A DNA stretch of 10,173 nt from CANIGN01 sp964538275. GTDB lineage: Bacteria; Bdellovibrionota; UBA2428. A model generated the notes under the pieces. The model did no database searches, had not been told where the DNA came from, and saw only the letters and a program-made list of their open reading frames with translations. A program made the position numbers and the translations under genes. The DNA lies in assembly GCA_964538275.1 (NCBI GenBank), contig CAZIFW010000080.1, forward strand, positions 1 through 10,173. The letters are read 5' to 3'. Positions 6,631-10,173 of the stretch are shown one piece after another (the stretch's first letter is position 1; the number at the start of each line of letters is the position of its first letter).

Positions 6631-7866
6631 TTAACGCGAAAAAAAGTCCCAGAAATTTGGAAAGCTTTTATTCACAACTTCAGGATTTTCAATCTGAATA
6701 TTGGCACCCTGAAGCTTTAAAAGGGCCGCCGCCATAGCTAAGCGATGGTCTTGGTCAGGGTTAAAATTAAAAGGCTCCGATCTAAGAGTAGCACCGGCAT
6801 AAACCTTAAAGGTATCTTCAGTGGATTCACACTGCACCCCTAAATGAGTCAGAAGCTCTGTCATCTTCAGGAGACGTTTAGATTCTTTTGAGTCTAAGTT
6901 TCTCAATCCTTTAAAAACAGATGAACTTTGTGCCGAAACACTAAAAGCCGCCAAGACTGGAAACAAATCAGGCGTTGAAAACAAATCCACATCGAGTCCG
7001 GCATAAGAAACTGCCTTTGAAACTTCTACACGTTGTAAGCTTGGAAGATTTTCAAATACGCTTCCTTGAGCAACTTCTTTTTTTTGTTCTTTTGCACTTA
7101 GCTTAACGCCTATGTCATTCAGAATACGAAAAACAACCTGATCCCCCTGCAATGAAGAAGGAATCATGGAGTTAAAGGCAATGCCATCTTTGAGCGCTCC
7201 CATTAAAGCTAACGCAGCTATACAGCTCATATCGGGCTCTATATAAACTTCATCGAGCACTACAAATTGTTTTTTAGGAAGAACTATAGATTCTAATCTT
7301 TGTTGCGATTCAACATTCCCCGACCAACCTGCTCCCATCATAAGAGCCAACGTCATCTCAATGTAAGAAAGAGAGGCCACTTCACTGGATAGAATTTCGA
7401 TGATGGATTCTTTTTCCAAATCCCACGCAGATAACACAAGTGCTGAAAGCTCTTGGCCACTTTGAGCTGCATTCACTTGGATTTTTTCGGGCCAAATTCC
7501 AGAAGATTTAAAAGACAAAGTATCTGTAGAGCATTCAATGTCTGTGCACCCTACTTGCTCTAAAGCAGCTAACAATCCAGTCAAAGGACGAGAGAACAAA
7601 CGAGGAGTGCCCTGAATGCTAAAGCTTCCCGCTTCACGGCTTAAGCGCAAAGCTAAAAACTTTAAAGGGGCTGCACCTGCGCCACAGAAAAACTTAGTTT
7701 TACCTTCACTTAACTCGCTCAACGCCTTCTTGAGCAAATGAACATCCTCAGATTCATGCTGAGTATTGGACAGAATATTCAAATCGGGCTCGAAGGATTT
7801 AATAATGAGAGCTCGATTATAAAGTGACTTCGAAGCAGGAATTTCCTGTGTGCTTACTTCCATCAT
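6631..7866 (-). CDS. aroA: 3-phosphoshikimate 1-carboxyvinyltransferase (EPSP synthase), divergent
   Basis: The enzyme joins phosphoenolpyruvate to shikimate 3-phosphate to give EPSP, step six of the shikimate pathway, in the cytoplasm. The 411 residues are slightly short of the usual ~430. Recognised motifs, in order: ASKSLYNRAL (11-20, Lys13 and Arg18 at the substrate site), SRPL (92-95), SGQELSAL (136-143), EPDMS (210-214), TPDLFPVLAAF (298-308, with Asp300 matching the catalytic Asp), SKESKR (326-331), DHRLAMA (373-379) and NKSFPNFW (399-406). Two signature sites deviate. The usual NAGT-x-x-R block reads GAGAAPLKF (62-70), with Lys69 in the place of the PEP-binding Arg, and the KESDR block has Lys330 for Asp. 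Enough substrate residues remain for activity to be likely. The ATG start overlaps the aroB stop by four bases, which suggests translational coupling. A second ATG follows at once. Confidence 0.9.
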   Translation of the reverse strand: MMEVSTQEIPASKSLYNRALIIKSFEPDLNILSNTQHESEDVHLLKKALSELSEGKTKFFCGAGAAPLKFLALRLSREAGSFSIQGTPRLFSRPLTGLLAALEQVGCTDIECSTDTLSFKSSGIWPEKIQVNAAQSGQELSALVLSAWDLEKESIIEILSSEVASLSYIEMTLALMMGAGWSGNVESQQRLESIVLPKKQFVVLDEVYIEPDMSCIAALALMGALKDGIAFNSMIPSSLQGDQVVFRILNDIGVKLSAKEQKKEVAQGSVFENLPSLQRVEVSKAVSYAGLDVDLFSTPDLFPVLAAFSVSAQSSSVFKGLRNLDSKESKRLLKMTELLTHLGVQCESTEDTFKVYAGATLRSEPFNFNPDQDHRLAMAAALLKLQGANIQIENPEVVNKSFPNFWDFFSR

Positions 7867-8891
7867 GAACGCGTAATTCCTTGAATCTTTAAGAATCGCA
7901 GTAAAGCACTCACGGGTAAGGCTTCAACCTTTATTTTAGCAATTCCATACACCACAGGACTCATTACAAAATCAGATTTAGCTTTTTTATCTTTTAGCAA
8001 TAGTTCTCGGGCTTTCTTCTCACTATGCCCATTACCTAATTTACGGCGAAGAGTTTTGAAATCAAAAATCTTTTCCCAAAGATCCAAAATATCTAGATAA
8101 AGCTCTTCATTTAGTTTTCCACTGAGATAAAAAATTTCCAATTCATAAAACAAACCTAAAGCAACTGCTTCGCCATGAGTTAATGGCGCAAGCTTTTCAA
8201 AAACATGCCCTAAGGTATGACCTAAATTTAACTTATGTCTTAGACCTAGTTTTTCACGTGGATCAGCTTTTACGATTTTCAATTTAGCTTGGATGGTAGG
8301 AGCCGCCATTTTCCAAAAAGCTTTAGAATCCAATTTCTTCTGTTTTAAAAGAAGCTTCCAAAGCCCACTCTCAAGGATAGCCATTTTCAAAATTTCCGCA
8401 AAAGCATCGCGTATGAGTTTTTTATCATTGGGAAGTATCTTTTTGTGAATGAGAACACACTCAGAAGGATAAAAGCTTCCAATTTGATTTTTAGCACCCG
8501 CAAAATTAATCGCCGTCTTTCCGCCAAATGCAGAGTCAATCACGGATAAGTAAGTTGTGGGCACCATGACCAAACGCACGCCGCGGCGATAAACACTCGC
8601 AATAAATGCGCCCACATCTCCTAAACTTCCTCCCCCCAGTACACAGATGCCCTCAATGCTGCCTTTATTTTTTTCTAAATCATTCAGTTGTGATGTGATT
8701 TTTTCAAATGCCTTGAGGGATTTAACTTCCTCTCCTGCAACTACTGGAAGACTGAAGACCACCGTCCCTGAGATTTTTGATAAATGTTTTTTTAATTTTT
8801 TGTCGTAAAGAACACACCACCGACCTGTGGGCAATTTTAACTTAGCACCCTCTATAATCTTGAAAGGTGAAATAAAGTGTTTTGACGCCAT
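7863..8891 (-). CDS. aroB: 3-dehydroquinate synthase
   Basis: The enzyme converts DAHP to 3-dehydroquinate, step two of the shikimate pathway, using NAD and a divalent metal in the cytoplasm. The 342 residues are close to the normal ~360. NAD-binding GGGSLGD lies at 86-92, then RRGVRLVMVPTTYL (102-115), DSAFGGKTAIN (119-129) and AKNQIGSFY (133-141). The three metal ligands are all present: Glu166 (in AEILK), His225 (in LNLGHTLGH) and His239 (in HGEAVALG). The C-terminal DKK segment is also present (about 300-302). Related sugar-phosphate cyclases share this fold, but the adjacent, overlapping aroA argues for the shikimate role. It lies 36 bases after hflX and overlaps aroA by ATGA. The ribosome binding site is poor: only AGG directly before the ATG. 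Confidence 0.93.
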   Translation of the reverse strand: MASKHFISPFKIIEGAKLKLPTGRWCVLYDKKLKKHLSKISGTVVFSLPVVAGEEVKSLKAFEKITSQLNDLEKNKGSIEGICVLGGGSLGDVGAFIASVYRRGVRLVMVPTTYLSVIDSAFGGKTAINFAGAKNQIGSFYPSECVLIHKKILPNDKKLIRDAFAEILKMAILESGLWKLLLKQKKLDSKAFWKMAAPTIQAKLKIVKADPREKLGLRHKLNLGHTLGHVFEKLAPLTHGEAVALGLFYELEIFYLSGKLNEELYLDILDLWEKIFDFKTLRRKLGNGHSEKKARELLLKDKKAKSDFVMSPVVYGIAKIKVEALPVSALLRFLKIQGITRS

Positions 8892-8927
8892 CCTAGGAAA
8901 CTAAGATATCATTCAACTTTTATGGGA

Positions 8928-10173
8928 TCACTCTTTCTTAGAGTCTAAATACTGCTTTTTAATGCGCTCAATGTCTTCTCTGCGGCCACGTACTTTAAAT
9001 CGCACACCTAATTCTTCAAAGTCTTCCTTTAAAACACGAAGACTTGAGCGAATATCGCCCACAATCCCCTTAATATCATAGGGCGCGAGAAGCTCTTCAT
9101 CTACCATGTCTTTTTCAAAGACACCTATGATTTTATCACGCAACTTTTTGATATCTTCTTTATTGCGAGTTGATATCACCAAAGCCGTTGGAAACTCTCG
9201 AATGAGCTTTTGCTTTTCTTCAGGGCTGAGCTTATCGGATTTATTAAGTACAAGTAGGCTTGGAATTCCCTCCACTCCTACTTCGGCCAACACCTCACGG
9301 GTGACTTCGAGTTGAGATGGAAATGTTGGATCTGCACTATCTACCAAATACAAAAGCAAAGAAGCATTGGCGGCTTCATCCAGTGTAGAGCGAAATGACG
9401 CCACAAGATCATGTGGTAGCTTTTTAATAAAGCCCACTGTGTCTGATACTAAAATACGAGGATGCGTTTCGGGATGCATCGCTCGCACAGTGGTATCCAA
9501 AGTTGCAAAGAGTTTATCTTCCACTAAAACTTCACTGCCTGTTAGAGCTCGCATTGTAGAAGATTTTCCAGCATTGGTGTATCCCACCAACGCCACTGTT
9601 GGTTGGCTATTGCGCTTTGAGCGACGATTGATTTGTTCTTTTTGAACGGCCGCCAATTCAGCTTTGAGTTCTGCCAAACGATCGCGAATTTTTCGACGAT
9701 CCATTTCTAGATCACTTTCGCCCGAACCCCTTCCTGCTTGACGTTCACTGCTTTGCCCCGTTTCACGCAAACGAGGAGCCTGATAATTCAATCTAGCAAT
9801 TTCTACCTGTAAACGAGCTGATCTTGTTTTGGCATGACGACTAAAAATTTCAATAATCACACCTGTGCGATCCATCACTTCTGCACCCAATGCGTTTTCA
9901 ACATTGCGTAATTGGGATGGACTCAAATCACAGTCAAAAACTACTATGTCTGCAGATTCTGAAACTGCGAACTCAAGTTCTTCAATAAATTCTTCTTCAT
10001 CTATCTCTTCAGGGGCATTCTCAAATTTTTCTGAGGCTTTAGATTTTTTTCCATAAGAGGCGCGCTCCATACTACCGCTGCCCCCAGTGTACTGAGACAA
10101 ATGTTTAAGCTTGCCCTCGCCAACGACTGTGCCGCCTGTAGTGTTAGGGCGTTTTTGATATTCTCGCGCCACT
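8928..10173 (-). CDS. hflX: GTPase HflX, N-terminus off the window
   Basis: HflX binds the ribosomal 50S subunit or 70S ribosomes, splits stalled or stress-arrested ribosomes, and hydrolyses GTP. Numbering from the GTG at 10172, the visible N-terminal piece QKRPNTTGGTVVGEGKL (6-22) matches the interior of the HflX N-terminal domain. The frame is still open at the window edge, so about 30-50 residues are probably missing and this GTG is likely an internal Val. Next come DLSPSQLRNVE (82-92), DRTGVIIEIFSRHAKTR (101-117), LQVEIARLNY (121-130) and the glycine-rich GRGSGESDLE loop (147-156). A coiled coil follows at about 158-185. The G domain has G1 GYTNAGKS (197-204), switch region LDTT (225-228), G3 DTVG (244-247) and G4 NKSD (310-313). 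An acidic, serine-rich insertion at about 30-68 separates the first two parts. The gene heads a run of minus-strand genes; aroB follows after 36 bases. Confidence 0.93.
   Translation of the reverse strand, partial: VAREYQKRPNTTGGTVVGEGKLKHLSQYTGGSGSMERASYGKKSKASEKFENAPEEIDEEEFIEELEFAVSESADIVVFDCDLSPSQLRNVENALGAEVMDRTGVIIEIFSRHAKTRSARLQVEIARLNYQAPRLRETGQSSERQAGRGSGESDLEMDRRKIRDRLAELKAELAAVQKEQINRRSKRNSQPTVALVGYTNAGKSSTMRALTGSEVLVEDKLFATLDTTVRAMHPETHPRILVSDTVGFIKKLPHDLVASFRSTLDEAANASLLLYLVDSADPTFPSQLEVTREVLAEVGVEGIPSLLVLNKSDKLSPEEKQKLIREFPTALVISTRNKEDIKKLRDKIIGVFEKDMVDEELLAPYDIKGIVGDIRSSLRVLKEDFEELGVRFKVRGRREDIERIKKQYLDSKKE

Noticed and set aside
7863..8891. Sedoheptulose 7-phosphate cyclase or 2-deoxy-scyllo-inosose synthase instead of AroB
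   Set aside because: These share the fold, but the overlapping aroA and the full dehydroquinate synthase motif set make the shikimate role more likely.
9106..9645. Plus-strand open frames opposite hflX
   Set aside because: They are antisense to well-conserved GTPase motifs and their translations are serine-rich shadow sequence without known features.
10170..10172. GTG as the true start of hflX
   Set aside because: The sequence that follows matches the middle of the HflX N-terminal domain, so the real start is expected off the window.

Overview
The window is a densely packed, AT-leaning bacterial chromosome segment. Gaps between genes are 3 to 49 bases, and I see no RNA gene, insertion sequence or CRISPR array. 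The housekeeping genes are ordinary bacterial ones. The exported proteins and the style of the HflX and Aro proteins would fit a Gram-negative, Bdellovibrio-like (Bdellovibrionota) bacterium, but that taxon is an inference from overall impression, not from a marker gene.

Left half, plus strand (2-5472): two large genes that overlap by ATGA and are probably co-transcribed and translationally coupled. The first is cut by the window start; its C-terminal part has motifs that recall the DUF3626 group of uncharacterised proteins. The second encodes a 1305-residue protein with a clear signal peptide. Its N-terminal third looks like an ADP-ribosyltransferase fold (LYRG, YTP and ExE motifs), and its last ~230 residues look like the nucleoside phosphorylase / MTA-SAH nucleosidase fold (GSAG, DVET and TDN motifs). 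A large unassigned middle section lies between them. An exported protein that joins two N-glycosidic-bond chemistries, beside a second uncharacterised large protein, is the most interesting feature here; a toxin or prey/host-directed role is plausible but unproven.

Right half, minus strand (10172 down to 5476): hflX (ribosome-associated GTPase, N-terminus off the window), aroB (3-dehydroquinate synthase), aroA (a divergent EPSP synthase), a small exported protein of unknown function, and a small membrane methyltransferase-like protein of the isoprenylcysteine carboxylmethyltransferase / PEMT type. The first four are close enough to be one operon. The last may have its own weak promoter. AroB and AroA catalyse steps 2 and 6 of the shikimate pathway and are coupled by an ATGA overlap.

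The two halves converge tail to tail with only 3 bases between stop codons and no evident intrinsic terminator.
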